64,000 nt of DNA from Moorena sp. SIOASIH. GTDB taxonomy: Bacteria; Cyanobacteriota; Cyanobacteriia; Cyanobacteriales; Coleofasciculaceae. Below, piece after piece: positions 9,563-18,714 of the stretch. A model generated the notes under the pieces. It did not search any database. It had not been told where the DNA came from and saw only the letters and a program-made list of their open reading frames with translations. Both the position numbers and the translations under genes were made by a program. How positions within the stretch are numbered: position 1 is the first letter of the stretch; each line of letters opens with the position of its first letter. The stretch is taken from NCBI RefSeq assembly GCF_010671925.1, contig NZ_JAAHIH010000003.1, positions 806,001 through 870,000 on the forward strand, given 5' to 3'.

Positions 9563-9589
9563 AATCCCACGCATTGTAGTCGTGGGATT
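9563..9589. terminator. Perfect 9-bp hairpin
   Basis: AATCCCACG pairs perfectly with CGTGGGATT around a 9-nt loop, followed by an AT-rich stretch. It may terminate apcD transcription, or it may be a relic of an IS200/IS605 right-end hairpin; no long U tract follows. Confidence 0.45.
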
Positions 9590-9600
9590 ATTTAAATAAA

Positions 9601-10095
9601 ATGTGGTTAATCAAAAAACTTCCCTGGCTTTCATTATCAATTCTTCTTTTAAGCCATAGTATTTTTGGCTGGATGATATCTGTTGACGGTCAGGAATTGA
9701 GTTGGGTAGAACACACTACATCAGGATCACATCCTTCCTTATTTAATGAATATTTATGGCTCTGGCTGATCGGAGCAGTTTATATCTTGTTGATGGCTTT
9801 GGCTATAACTGCTCCAGTGTATCAGATTAGAAAATTGTACGGGACTTGGATGAAATCTGATGCTAAAGCTTTTGTTTCCGTAATTTTCAGCTCTTTCCTA
9901 GCCGTTATCATCCTGCGCTGGATTCATTATTCTAGCCGTATCCTGGTGCTGATTGCTGCTGCTGCCTTAACCAGATTAGATCTTCAAACAGAAGGATACG
10001 GTGAATGGCAGGCTTTCTGGATTATCTGTGGGGTTTCTCTAACAGGTTTTAGTGTAGGGTTATTACTAAATCAGTTACTAATAGCAATTATATAG
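9601..10095 (+). CDS. Hypothetical membrane protein, about four TM segments
   Basis: A 164-residue hydrophobic protein with likely membrane segments near residues 8-25, 50-72, 88-110 and 137-163. No family is recognised. The ATG follows 11 bp after the hairpin, so its promoter must be close or within the AT-rich flank. It is followed by a heptamer array, the common arrangement in this window. Confidence 0.6.
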   Translation: MWLIKKLPWLSLSILLLSHSIFGWMISVDGQELSWVEHTTSGSHPSLFNEYLWLWLIGAVYILLMALAITAPVYQIRKLYGTWMKSDAKAFVSVIFSSFLAVIILRWIHYSSRILVLIAAAALTRLDLQTEGYGEWQAFWIICGVSLTGFSVGLLLNQLLIAII

Positions 10096-10131
10096 CCATG
10101 TTGATAGAGATTAGTGTCGGCTTTTTAGTAA

Positions 10132-10203
10132 TGGGTAATGGGTAATGGGTAATGGGTCATGGGTCATGGGTCATGGGTCATGGGTCATGGGTCATGGGTC
10201 ATG
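10132..10203. repeat. GGGTAAT / GGGTCAT heptamer array
   Basis: Two GGGTAAT copies followed by about seven GGGTCAT copies, 7-bp period, downstream of the membrane protein gene. Confidence 0.95.
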
Positions 10204-10226
10204 GCGATCTCCGAGTCGTCAACCTT

Positions 10227-10470
10227 GGCCTTTCGGCCACGCTACGCGAACAATCCTCAACCTACCCTACACCGAACGCCAAAGGCGAACAACCTTCAAA
10301 CCTTCAAACCTTCAAACCTTCAAACCTTCAAACCTTCAACCTTCAAACCTTCTAACCTTCAACCTTAAACCTTCAAACCTTCAAACCTTCAACCTTAAAC
10401 CTTCAAACCTTCTAACCTTCAACCTTAAACCTTCTAACCTTGGCCTATTGGCCACGCTACGCGAACAACC
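10227..10470. repeat. AAACCTTC array bracketed by short palindromic repeats
   Basis: A GGCCTTTCGGCCACGCTACG repeat and a GAACGCCAAAGGCGAAC repeat (10227-10290) precede an AAACCTTC (8-bp) / AACCTTA (7-bp) array. A second GGCCTATTGGCCACGCTACG copy follows (10442-10465). The same palindromic pair occurs, in the other order, inside the ppc gene at 20.7 kb. Confidence 0.93.
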
Positions 10471-10480
10471 ACAAACACTA

Positions 10481-11299
10481 TTAATCTGTCTGGGGCATTT
10501 TAATTTTAACTGCTCCTTCTGGTGTGATGATAACTTTACCACCTAGGGCTTCAATTCTACTAATAGCGATTTTGCTAGTGCGAGGGTCAGGGGAGTTATT
10601 TAACACCATTGACCAAGCACTTACTTGAGCTATCTTACTAGTAGGATTGCGACTTATAAATTTAGCAGTGTTGCGGGAAATTTCAGCAACGTTTTGACTT
10701 TGCGCATCAGGGGATTGACTTGCCCAATCGGCTGATTTTTCAAAGGATTGTTGGGCGGCTTTAGGGTCACCCAAAAATAATAATTCATCAATTCCTTTGT
10801 AACGCCAGACATAATAAGACTGAGCTGGAACTTTAGGGGATAGTGACTGGAGTCCTTTTTCCATTAAGGCGACGGATTTTTCTGGCATTCCTGCATATAA
10901 GGAGCTACTACTAGATAGAAAGAAATAGGCGGTTAAAAATTTGGGGTCTCGGTTTATAATAATCTCAAAGTACTCTGGGCTAAGCTGATAGCTAGTAATT
11001 CGGCGAGCGTCTTGATCACCAAAGTACTGAAGGAAATTCAGAAATACCCAGTCAGCTAATACATTATCGAAGCCAAATGTAGGTAGTCTCTCAAGGAGAT
11101 TGAGATACACTTGTGTTGCTTCTACGTCTCGCTGGAGGTCTGCGGGTGAGATGTTTTTGGAGCTTTGTTTAAGGGCATTGAGTTGGGGTTGCTGTAGCTT
11201 ACCAACTGCTAATATACAACCTAGGAGAATTATGATTGCTCCTAGGGATTGGGTTAGTCTTTGAGGAAATTGCCAAGGCATCTGTCTAAGATGAAGCAT
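10481..11299 (-). CDS. Conserved hypothetical membrane-anchored protein with TPR-like helices
   Basis: A 272-residue protein. An N-terminal hydrophobic segment (about 17-34) suggests a signal anchor. The remainder is helical with TPR-like spacing (FLTAYFFLSSSSSLYAGMPE, then AAQQSFEKSADWA). I recognise no named family. The start at 11299 lies 32 bp downstream of the helicase stop on the same strand, so the two genes may be co-transcribed. Confidence 0.65.
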   Translation of the reverse strand: MLHLRQMPWQFPQRLTQSLGAIIILLGCILAVGKLQQPQLNALKQSSKNISPADLQRDVEATQVYLNLLERLPTFGFDNVLADWVFLNFLQYFGDQDARRITSYQLSPEYFEIIINRDPKFLTAYFFLSSSSSLYAGMPEKSVALMEKGLQSLSPKVPAQSYYVWRYKGIDELLFLGDPKAAQQSFEKSADWASQSPDAQSQNVAEISRNTAKFISRNPTSKIAQVSAWSMVLNNSPDPRTSKIAISRIEALGGKVIITPEGAVKIKMPQTD

Positions 11300-11331
11300 A
11301 AAGGCTGAAGTATCAAGTACCTAGGAGACTA

Positions 11332-14271
11332 TCAAAATATTCCCACTTTACTCTCAATTAACTCTGAGGGTAACTCCTTGAGAAACTGAGAAGGGTTAGC
11401 CGGTTCCCGATTCCCATAAAAGCGTCGCTCATGAGCATGGGACAAAAACAGTTGTTCCTGAGCGCGAGTAATCCCTACATAACACAAACGCCGTTCTTCC
11501 TCCAACGCGACAGGATCCCTAAGACTACGACTGTGAGGAAACAGTCCTTGCTCTAGACCGACTAGAAAGACAATGGGAAATTCTAGCCCTTTAGCAGAAT
11601 GAAGGGTCATTAAAGAAACTGCTTTTTTGCCCTCTTCCAGGTTATCCATGTCAGAGGCAAGAGTTGCATTAGCAAGAAACCCTTCTAAACTCGTTTCTTC
11701 GTTTTCTTCTTGAAATTGCTGGACTGCATTAAACAATTCCACAATATTTTCCAATCGATTCTCAGCTTCTTCAGTGCCTTTGTTTCTTAAATCTCCAATA
11801 TAACCAGACTCCTCCATAATCCCTTTGAGAATCTCTAATGCCGATCGCTCTTCCAATTGCTGCTGCCATTGAGACATAAGCTGAGCAAATTTCTTTACTG
11901 CTTTAGCTGACCGTCCAGCAAATGTATGAACTGAGGTCTCATCACTGATAATTTCCCACAGGGGAACTCCTAATTCTTGGGCAGCTGCAACCAGATTGTT
12001 AATGGTAGTTTGTCCAATTCCTCGTCGAGGAGTATTGATAATGCGCAATAAACTAACAGTATCGGATGGGTTTGCGATCGCTCTGAGGTAAGCGAGAGCA
12101 TCTTTAATTTCTTTACGGTCATAGAACTTTAACCCACCAACTACAGTATAGAGAATATCCGCTCTGATCAAAACGTCTTCAAAGGCACGGGATTGAGCAT
12201 TAGTACGATAAAGAATAGCAAAACTGCCGCCATCCAGTTCTGGATTGTGTCGTTTTAGCTGGATAATTTGACTGACTACAAACTGAGCTTCTTCCAATTC
12301 GTCATCAGCGGCAAAACAATAGATTTTTTCCCCGATACCCCGTGTTGCTCGCAGAACTTTATCAATCCGCTGGGTATTCTTTTCGATCAGGTGGTTAGCA
12401 GCTTGAAGAATATTTTCCCTAGAGCGATAGTTTTCTTCTAGCTTGACCATAGTGCGAGTATCTTGGTCCGGTAAACCATCACCAAAGTCTTGCTGAAAAT
12501 CCAGAAGGATGGTGAAGTCTGCCATTCGGAAACTGTAGATAGAGTTATGAGTAAGCAATCCATCGCTAAAGTAGACATGGTGCTTCTCTACCTCTAGGCT
12601 ATACACCAAGCCACTGTATTCCTGACGCTGAATCCTAATTGGTTTCCAAACCACTGTTTTGCCACCCTGATAGACAGCTATATCCATCAGTTCTGGTAAT
12701 AAATTAATCGCTGCTAGCTCGATAGTACTTTTACCCCGTCTACCTTGATAGGCAATGTCAGGGCTGTAAATGGGGTAGTTTGGGTCGAGTCCAAAGTCTT
12801 GAAGACAGGAAATCCCCCGTTCTGGTAACACATCACCCAGTGCATTAAATAACTGCTCCAGCATCTGACGGGTGTACTCAGTGGCACCATTAATTGGTTC
12901 AAACGGGGCAGTGGGAATACCGTAGCGAGCGGCAATATAAGACACTTTGAAGGAAGCTTCTGTCCTATTGTCGGTTGCTACCAGAATCCAAGCGGCATCT
13001 GCTTTCTCAACCCTGGCTCGATAGCCTAACTGAAATCCACCATCGCTTTTAAATAGCTTGCACCATCCGACTCGGTACCACTGACCTCGGCGGATTAGGT
13101 AGACAACATGAGTCTTTTCCTTAGCTTGCTGATTCCACCGGATTGGCCATCGATGGTTTGGTGTGGAGCGAGTAGTTTGGCTATCAACCGTTACCTCAAT
13201 CAGATGGCCACTAAAAGGACGACTGGCTTTGTTGAAACGATAACCTTCGACTCTGCCAACTACTGCAGAAGAATGAGGGTTATAGCTGACTAACCGATGT
13301 TGATTTGGGTCTAGTGCTTCGATGGGAACATATCCTTCAGTAGTGAGTACTTGAGTACCTGGTGGCTGACACTGGTCTGCATCCCCTACTACAAAAACTG
13401 AGCGATTCTGCCAATCCCACTGACTCTTTCGAGTTTCGCCATTGGTAGTCAACAAGCGAATCAGTTCATACTGAATCCGATTGGTATCTTGATACTCATC
13501 CACTAAAATGTGATAAAATTGCTGATGCCAGTAGCTCAAGACCGACTCATTCTGTTGGAATAGCCTCATTGGCACTAAGATGAGGTCATCAAAGTCCAAA
13601 GCATTGTTAGCAGCTAACTGCTCTTGGTAGTGACTATAGACATCAGCAATCACTCGTCCCCGGAAATTGGACTGTTCTCGCTCAAACTGCTGGGGAGAAA
13701 AACCACGATTTTTGGCATTGCTGATGGCATAGCGCACAGAACGGGGGTTAAATTTGTGGTCATCAAGATTTAAGGTTTGAGTGACAATGGTTTTAACCAG
13801 GGTCTGGGCATCGGATTCGTCAAAGATGGAAAAGTTCCGATTCCACTTCCGTCCCTGATCATCTTCATATTTATTGATATCGAAGCGAAGAATCCGAGCA
13901 AACAGACTGTGGAAGGTGCCAATCCACAACGGTTTGGTGATAGTTTTGTAAACACGCGATCGCAACTGGGTTTGTTGGTCTTCTGGCAGAAGCTCCAACC
14001 GTTGACCATACTTCTGTTCCGCCAGCTGCTGAGCAAATATTTGCTCAATCCGCCCTTTCATTTCCCGTGCAGCTTTGTTAGTGAACGTCACTGCGAAGAT
14101 ATTTTCTGGTGAGACCTTGTGTTTGAGAATCAGATTAGCAATACGATAGGTCAAGGCTCGGGTTTTGCCAGACCCTGCACCAGCAACGACTAACAACGGA
14201 CCGCAGAAATGTTCAACGGCTTGAAGTTGGGAAGGGTTGAGGTGGCTCAGGAAATCAGGGGTTGTACTCAT
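11332..14271 (-). CDS. pcrA: UvrD/PcrA/Rep-type DNA helicase carrying an intein
   Basis: A 979-residue precursor. Host-protein motifs: Walker A AGAGSGKT near residue 31, motif Ia FTNKAAREMK near 62, IGTFHS near 118, Walker B DEYQDTN near 262, GDADQ (296-300), then after the intein SIYSFR, and C-terminal motifs TLHSAKGLEFP and YVGITRA. It is a superfamily 1 3'-5' helicase for repair and replication restart. A 276-residue intein (residues 301-576) interrupts the GDADQ/SIYSF motif; removing it leaves 703 residues. The UvrD versus PcrA name is a family choice. The upstream gene faces the other way. Confidence 0.93.
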   Translation of the reverse strand: MSTTPDFLSHLNPSQLQAVEHFCGPLLVVAGAGSGKTRALTYRIANLILKHKVSPENIFAVTFTNKAAREMKGRIEQIFAQQLAEQKYGQRLELLPEDQQTQLRSRVYKTITKPLWIGTFHSLFARILRFDINKYEDDQGRKWNRNFSIFDESDAQTLVKTIVTQTLNLDDHKFNPRSVRYAISNAKNRGFSPQQFEREQSNFRGRVIADVYSHYQEQLAANNALDFDDLILVPMRLFQQNESVLSYWHQQFYHILVDEYQDTNRIQYELIRLLTTNGETRKSQWDWQNRSVFVVGDADQCQPPGTQVLTTEGYVPIEALDPNQHRLVSYNPHSSAVVGRVEGYRFNKASRPFSGHLIEVTVDSQTTRSTPNHRWPIRWNQQAKEKTHVVYLIRRGQWYRVGWCKLFKSDGGFQLGYRARVEKADAAWILVATDNRTEASFKVSYIAARYGIPTAPFEPINGATEYTRQMLEQLFNALGDVLPERGISCLQDFGLDPNYPIYSPDIAYQGRRGKSTIELAAINLLPELMDIAVYQGGKTVVWKPIRIQRQEYSGLVYSLEVEKHHVYFSDGLLTHNSIYSFRMADFTILLDFQQDFGDGLPDQDTRTMVKLEENYRSRENILQAANHLIEKNTQRIDKVLRATRGIGEKIYCFAADDELEEAQFVVSQIIQLKRHNPELDGGSFAILYRTNAQSRAFEDVLIRADILYTVVGGLKFYDRKEIKDALAYLRAIANPSDTVSLLRIINTPRRGIGQTTINNLVAAAQELGVPLWEIISDETSVHTFAGRSAKAVKKFAQLMSQWQQQLEERSALEILKGIMEESGYIGDLRNKGTEEAENRLENIVELFNAVQQFQEENEETSLEGFLANATLASDMDNLEEGKKAVSLMTLHSAKGLEFPIVFLVGLEQGLFPHSRSLRDPVALEEERRLCYVGITRAQEQLFLSHAHERRFYGNREPANPSQFLKELPSELIESKVGIF
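12544..13371 (-). mobile_element. In-frame intein within the helicase
   Basis: A 276-residue insertion. It begins with Cys301 (CQPPGTQVLTTEGYVPIEAL, block A), contains TRSTPNHRW (block B with the TxxH pattern), ends VEKHHVYFSDGLLTHN (blocks F and G: penultimate His, final Asn) and is followed by Ser. These are all residues needed for class 1 protein splicing. No LAGLIDADG motif is visible. The 100-residue middle (VVYLIRRGQWYRVGWC and EASFKVSYIAARYGIP) vaguely recalls a GIY-YIG layout, which is speculation. Confidence 0.93.
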
Positions 14272-14407
14272 AGGGGCGGATAAAATGCGATCACAGATCT
14301 AGCTAGATCTATTTATCTTATAGCTGAGGCTATTCTAATGTTTAGTTTTTCCACTGTAATTCTAAACATCCCATGATCTAGCAGGGCTCAATGGTTAATC
14401 AACACTT

Positions 14408-14522
14408 TCCCGATTCCCGACTCCCGATTCTAACTTCTAACTTCTAACTTCTAACTTCTAACTTCTAACTTCTAACTTCTAACTTCTAACTTCCCGATTC
14501 CCGATTCCCGATTCCCGATTCC
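14408..14522. repeat. TTCTAAC and CCCGATT heptamer arrays
   Basis: About nine TTCTAAC units flanked on both sides by CCCGATT units, all 7-bp period, ending 13 bp before recR. The array therefore occupies the recR leader region. Confidence 0.95.
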
Positions 14523-14535
14523 CTATCTTGAGTAG

Positions 14536-15132
14536 ATGGTTTACACACGCCCCCTCGCTCGCTTAATTGAAGAGCTACAACGCCTGCCTGGAGTTGGTCC
14601 AAAGACTGCCCAACGACTAGCCCTTCATATCCTCAAGCGTCCAGCACCAGAAGTCAAAGCCTTAGCGCAAGCATTGGTGGAAGCCAAACAACAAGTTGGT
14701 TTCTGTAGAGTATGCTTTCACTTGTCTGCTGAACCGGTCTGCCAAATTTGCCGCAATTCCAACCGGGACGAGAAGACTATCTGTGTAGTTGCCGACTCAA
14801 GGGATGTGATTGCCATTGAAAAAACCCGCGAGTACCGAGGTAAATACCACGTTCTGGGAGGAGTGATCTCCCCCATGGATGGCATTGGTCCAGAACAACT
14901 CCATATCCAGCAACTTGTACAACGAGTCAGCCAGAAAACGATTCAAGAAGTCATTTTAGCTATCAATCCCAGTGTAGAAGGGGAAACAACCACACTATAT
15001 ATAGGTCAACTGATCAGGCCGTTTACCAAAGTGACCAGGATTGCCTTTGGTTTACCGATGGGGGGAGACCTAGAATATGCAGATGAAGTCACCCTAGCTA
15101 GAGCCTTAGAAGGACGCCGCGAGTTGGACTAA
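14536..15132 (+). CDS. recR: Recombination mediator RecR
   Basis: 198 residues, the usual length. An N-terminal helix-hairpin-helix (LQRLPGVGPKTAQRLALHIL), a four-cysteine zinc finger (CRVCFHLSAEPVCQIC, near 55-70) and a Toprim domain (VVADSRDVIAIE, near 82) are present. RecR acts with RecF/RecO in RecFOR gap repair. The ATG at 14536 directly follows repeat arrays, with GAGTAG as a weak ribosome-binding site. Confidence 0.96.
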   Translation: MVYTRPLARLIEELQRLPGVGPKTAQRLALHILKRPAPEVKALAQALVEAKQQVGFCRVCFHLSAEPVCQICRNSNRDEKTICVVADSRDVIAIEKTREYRGKYHVLGGVISPMDGIGPEQLHIQQLVQRVSQKTIQEVILAINPSVEGETTTLYIGQLIRPFTKVTRIAFGLPMGGDLEYADEVTLARALEGRRELD

Positions 15133-15192
15133 AAATTAGTGAAGGATGAAGTATGAAGTAAGAAGATACTTCATCCTTCATACTTCCATAAA

Positions 15193-15744
15193 TTACTTCA
15201 ACTTTTGCTTAATAAAGGTTACCAGCTGACCTAACTGTTTCTTCAAGGCATCAATTTCCTTCTGCATTTTGGCCACCTTTGCCTTCAACTGCGCAATTTC
15301 CTGAGCTGATTCGACCGATGACTCAGCGGTAGCTGCACTAACTGCTGCTGCTGCAGGAGTTGCTGGTCGCTTCTTAGCCTTTTGCATAGATTCTTTGATA
15401 GCTTCGGTCAGCTGCTTTTTATTAAAAGGCTTTTCAATAAACGCAAAATAATTAAAAGGTTCTTTAATTTTAGCAGTTACCTCTTCCTTTCTGCCTGACA
15501 TTAATACGAGAGGTATTGTTTGTAATTTAGGATCACTTTTAAGTTCCTTAAAAATATCAAATCCACTCATTTTGGGCAGGATAAAATCTAACATGATAAA
15601 GTTAGGTTCTGCCTGGCGAATTAAATTAATTCCCTCCACCCCATCTTTAGCTTCGAGGACTTCAAACCCCTTAGGTAACATCTCTTTGACATGCTTGCGG
15701 ATTACCGTACTATCATCGATTACCAGGATTTTATGACTTGCCAC
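15193..15744 (-). CDS. Response regulator with C-terminal coiled coil
   Basis: A 183-residue protein. The REC domain (1-122) shows D10/D11, phosphoacceptor D53 (IMLDFILPKMSG), S83 and K105. An Ala/Thr linker (128-145) leads to a heptad-rich tail (IAQLKAKVAKMQKEIDALKK). It has no DNA-binding output domain. It probably signals by protein-protein contact, as in PatA/CheY-like phototaxis or motility relays. No cognate histidine kinase is adjacent. Confidence 0.85.
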   Translation of the reverse strand: MASHKILVIDDSTVIRKHVKEMLPKGFEVLEAKDGVEGINLIRQAEPNFIMLDFILPKMSGFDIFKELKSDPKLQTIPLVLMSGRKEEVTAKIKEPFNYFAFIEKPFNKKQLTEAIKESMQKAKKRPATPAAAAVSAATAESSVESAQEIAQLKAKVAKMQKEIDALKKQLGQLVTFIKQKLK

Positions 15745-15992
15745 GACTGACTCCTTTCCAAGGTAGTTTGAGTTAATTTTAAAAAAACAAATGTTGAATG
15801 AAGCGACTGTGGCCGACTCCAGAGGCTAATGTGGACACCCTAACTTAGGATCAGGGGAGTGCCAGTTTGCCTAGCGATGATCGACAAGTCACGACCTACC
15901 CAACTAAGATAACTCAGCCCTATCAATCTATAGCCATACCCATATAAAAAGGTGTGGGAGATGTGACAACCTATTCCTACTTAGTGCCATTC

Positions 15993-16050
15993 TAGGGGAA
16001 CATCCTACACCCATTCGGGATGAACGGGTGTTGAGGCTCCCCCGGTCACC
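15993..16050. other. Long imperfect hairpin in gene-free region
   Basis: ACACCCATTC (16007-16016) pairs with GAACGGGTGT (16022-16031) with one mismatch. Flanking GGGGA and TCCCC can extend the stem. It lies in a 560-bp gene-free region upstream of the response regulator and could be a terminator, an RNA element or a decayed insertion end. Confidence 0.35.
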
Positions 16051-16094
16051 CCTAATATCAAGTCTGGTTGAATACCCATAATTAAGGGACCCGG

Positions 16095-16178
16095 GCGCGG
16101 GGAGGGTGGGGAGGGTGGGAAGTGTGGGGAGATGGGGAGATGGGGAGGGTGGGGAGATAGGGAGATGGGGAGATGGGG
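16095..16178. repeat. GGGTGGGGA / GGGGAGAT array
   Basis: A G-rich array of 8-10 bp units (GGGTGGGGA then GGGGAGAT). Similar G-rich units recur at 33.5-33.8 and 45.3 kb. A short non-tandem repeat around TTGAATACCCATAAT at 16066 is shared with 44.46 kb. Confidence 0.9.
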
Positions 16179-16304
16179 GAAATTTTTATTAAGGGTAATT
16201 ATCCCGACATGATATAAGCGATCGCATTCCGATGCAAAGTACTTGGTCTGGTTCAGTTACGATTAACCAGTTCCTATTACGGCCTAATTTCCCCCTACAC
16301 CTGA

Positions 16305-17069
16305 TCAGCCCACACCCCAACCAGACACTGATTTCTCGGTGTAATCAAAACAACTTAACTGCCAATCTTTTCTTTCGACAACCAACGAGGCAAAGTAACC
16401 CGGCGCAGGGGTTAGACCAGCGATAGACCAACGGTAAACTGCCTGAGGGTCTTTGTTGATGCTCAGCAAGGCAGTCGGTTCAGCTGGATTTACAGAAACT
16501 TCGACCTGTTCCAAGCCAGCTAGTCCTTCACCAATAGCTTTGAGATAGGCTTCCTTACTCGTCCATCCCTGGAAAAATGCCTTATGCTTTTGCTCCTCAG
16601 ACACAGAACAAATCACGGCATACTCTTGGGGGGAAAAGAAACGTTGAGCGAGTTGCTCAGCATCTGGCATTGGTCGCAGATATTCTAGGTCAACGCCAAT
16701 CCGCTGATCCTGGGTAATAGCATACAGAATTAGTCCATGAGAGTGAGAAACATTAAAACGGAGTCTTTTGCCCCCACAAGTTTCCTTGAGTGCTGGCTTG
16801 CCCCGCTTTCCATAACAAAACTCCACTTGGCGTGGGTTCATGCCCAAATAGCGACCTAAGATTTGGCGAAGAAGACCCCGACCTGCTATAAAATGCTTCC
16901 GATCCCGCTCAAAGTAAAATCGCTCAGCTCTTTGCTGCTCGTCCTCAGAAAGAGTGGTTGCCAATTTCTCAATCAATACTCCACTCAGCTCCAACTGCGC
17001 ACGCCAGAGATGGACATCATGGTTCAATAGTTGTAAATCTGTTGGGGGAATTAGCCACACTGGGGTCAT
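16305..17069 (-). CDS. 4'-phosphopantetheinyl transferase, Sfp/HetI type
   Basis: A 254-residue protein with the family motifs FNVSHSHGLILYAI (near residue 104), GVDLEYLRP (near 125) and FFQGWTSKEAYLKAIGEGL (near 166), including the Mg-binding Asp/Glu and catalytic Glu/Lys. It transfers phosphopantetheine from CoA to carrier proteins of fatty acid, polyketide or non-ribosomal peptide synthases. Length and motifs match cyanobacterial HetI. No biosynthetic cluster is adjacent. Confidence 0.92.
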   Translation of the reverse strand: MTPVWLIPPTDLQLLNHDVHLWRAQLELSGVLIEKLATTLSEDEQQRAERFYFERDRKHFIAGRGLLRQILGRYLGMNPRQVEFCYGKRGKPALKETCGGKRLRFNVSHSHGLILYAITQDQRIGVDLEYLRPMPDAEQLAQRFFSPQEYAVICSVSEEQKHKAFFQGWTSKEAYLKAIGEGLAGLEQVEVSVNPAEPTALLSINKDPQAVYRWSIAGLTPAPGYFASLVVERKDWQLSCFDYTEKSVSGWGVG

Positions 17070-17205
17070 GGTTCAAGAAAAACTCATAAAGATTAGTAGT
17101 TTCACAGTTACACCCAATAGTCACATTTGATAAATTTAATAATTTTTACAGATACTCAACAAGTTGGCTTACTATTAAAGTTAATGTAAAGATGTTAAGC
17201 TTCCA

Positions 17206-18651
17206 TGAGCTTTCCCAATAAATTTAACAAAGAATCGCGGAATTCCCCAAGCTCTACGTTCGCGTAGCGTGGCCTAGGGCAAAGTAGGTTGGGGATGGAT
17301 AGCGAGCCAAGTATTTAGCTTATACCTTGACATTTTAATGCAAAATACATATAATATTAAGCAAGGTCGATAACGAGGTTGAGTGCAGTGAAACATAAAG
17401 CCGTCAAAGTTAGGATTTATCCCACGAAAGAGCAAGTTCAAGTGTTAGCTCAACATTTCGGTTGTGCTCGTTGGTGGTGGAACTATGCCCTAAATCAGTG
17501 TATAGAAACCTACAAAGAAACTGGAAAAGGCTTGAAACAATCTGCACTCAATTCTATGTTACCGAAACTCAAAAAACAAAAAGAAACTGAATGGCTGAAA
17601 GATTGTTACTCTCAGGTTTTACAATCTGTGAGTCTTAATCTTAGTCGTGCTTACCAAAATTTCTTTGAAGGTAGAGCCAAGTATCCCAGGTTCAAATCAT
17701 ACCATCACCGTCAGTCAATTAATTTTCCCCAAAACGTAAAACAGGTAGGCGATTTCCTTAAATTTCCTGGAAAGTTGGGAGTTGTAAAGGCGGTAATTCA
17801 TCGCCCACTAGACGGAGAAATCAAGACTGTAACAGTCAGTAAAACTCCTTCTGGAAAGTATTATGCTTCTGTTCTAATCGAGTATGAAAACCCTCGCGGA
17901 GCGGCTCGGAAAGCTCTAGGAGCAAAGTCGTCTACGACGACAGGGAAGGTAATCGGGATTGATTTGGGGATCAAGGATTTTGCGATCACCTATGACGGCG
18001 AAAAGACCTCTAAGTTTGGGAATCCCAAGCATCTAGCTAAGTACGAAAAGAAACTAGCCAAAAAACAACGTATTGCTGCCCGAAAGAAAAAAGGCAGTAG
18101 TGGACGTAGAAATGCCAGAAAGATTGTAGCTAAGGTATACGAACGGATTGGAAATGTCCGCCAAGACTACCTACACAAATTATCCAGAAAGATAGTGAAT
18201 CATAATCAAGTAGTGGTAGTCGAAAACCTAAATGTCAAGGGCATGGTTCGTAACCATAAATTAGCTAAAGCAATTTCTGATCTGGGCTGGGGAACCTTTG
18301 TAAATTTCCTATCTTATAAATGCGAAAAAGAAGGGAAAGTATTGGTAGAGATAAATCGGTGGTTCCCCAGTTCTAAAACCTGCTCTAATTGTCATTACCA
18401 AATCAAAGAGTTGCCGCTTGATGTAAGAGCTTGGACTTGTCCAAGTTGTGGAACTCACCACGACAGAGATGGCAATGCGGCAAAGAATATTAGAGCAGAA
18501 GGGATCAGGATGCTATCCTCCTCTGGGACGGGGGAGGTCAACGCCAATGGAGAAGAAGTAAGACCAAGACGTGGACGCCCGTCCAAGTTAAGGCATTCTT
18601 CCGTGAAGTTGGAAGCCCCGACCTCAGGAGAAGTAGGTCGGGGTAGTTCAC
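17206..18651 (+). mobile_element. IS200/IS605-group element carrying intact tnpB (left end approximate)
   Basis: tnpB only; no tnpA transposase is present. The right end is marked by a perfect 9-bp hairpin, CCCCGACCT (18616-18624) with AGGTCGGGG (18635-18643), followed by TAGTTCAC ending at 18651. The left end is not resolved and is placed upstream of a short palindromic repeat at 17258-17276. Confidence 0.6.
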
Positions 18652-18683
18652 TTACTCCAAAGAACCTCAAACCCGTAAAATAG
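17388..18683 (+). CDS. tnpB: TnpB, RNA-guided endonuclease of IS200/IS605 family
   Basis: About 431 residues from GTG 17388 (a TTG at 17379 is also possible). Visible features: N-terminal KVRIYPTKEQ, RuvC-I IGIDLGIKDF, RuvC-II VVVENLNVKG, zinc finger CSNC and CPSC, and RuvC-III HDRDGNAAKN. All three RuvC acidic residues are present, so it looks catalytically intact. TnpB proteins cleave DNA guided by an omega-RNA from the element's right end. The ORF runs about 32 bp past the element end into host DNA, so its last residues are locus-specific. Confidence 0.9.
   Translation: MKHKAVKVRIYPTKEQVQVLAQHFGCARWWWNYALNQCIETYKETGKGLKQSALNSMLPKLKKQKETEWLKDCYSQVLQSVSLNLSRAYQNFFEGRAKYPRFKSYHHRQSINFPQNVKQVGDFLKFPGKLGVVKAVIHRPLDGEIKTVTVSKTPSGKYYASVLIEYENPRGAARKALGAKSSTTTGKVIGIDLGIKDFAITYDGEKTSKFGNPKHLAKYEKKLAKKQRIAARKKKGSSGRRNARKIVAKVYERIGNVRQDYLHKLSRKIVNHNQVVVVENLNVKGMVRNHKLAKAISDLGWGTFVNFLSYKCEKEGKVLVEINRWFPSSKTCSNCHYQIKELPLDVRAWTCPSCGTHHDRDGNAAKNIRAEGIRMLSSSGTGEVNANGEEVRPRRGRPSKLRHSSVKLEAPTSGEVGRGSSLTPKNLKPVK
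18465..18651 (+). ncRNA. Candidate omega-RNA scaffold of the tnpB element
   Basis: By analogy with known TnpB systems, the guide RNA overlaps the tnpB 3' end and finishes at the element right end. Here that region ends in the CCCCGACCT/AGGTCGGGG hairpin and TAGTTCAC. The guide would be the following host bases, beginning TTACTCCAAAGAACC. The 5' limit is a guess. Confidence 0.5.
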
Positions 18684-18714
18684 ATCAGCTTTGTATAGGG
18701 AATAGATAGAGCCT

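Noticed and set aside
12536..12549. Met in SIYSFRMADF where UvrD usually has Gly
   Set aside because: I believe this is usual in cyanobacterial homologues; not evidence of damage.
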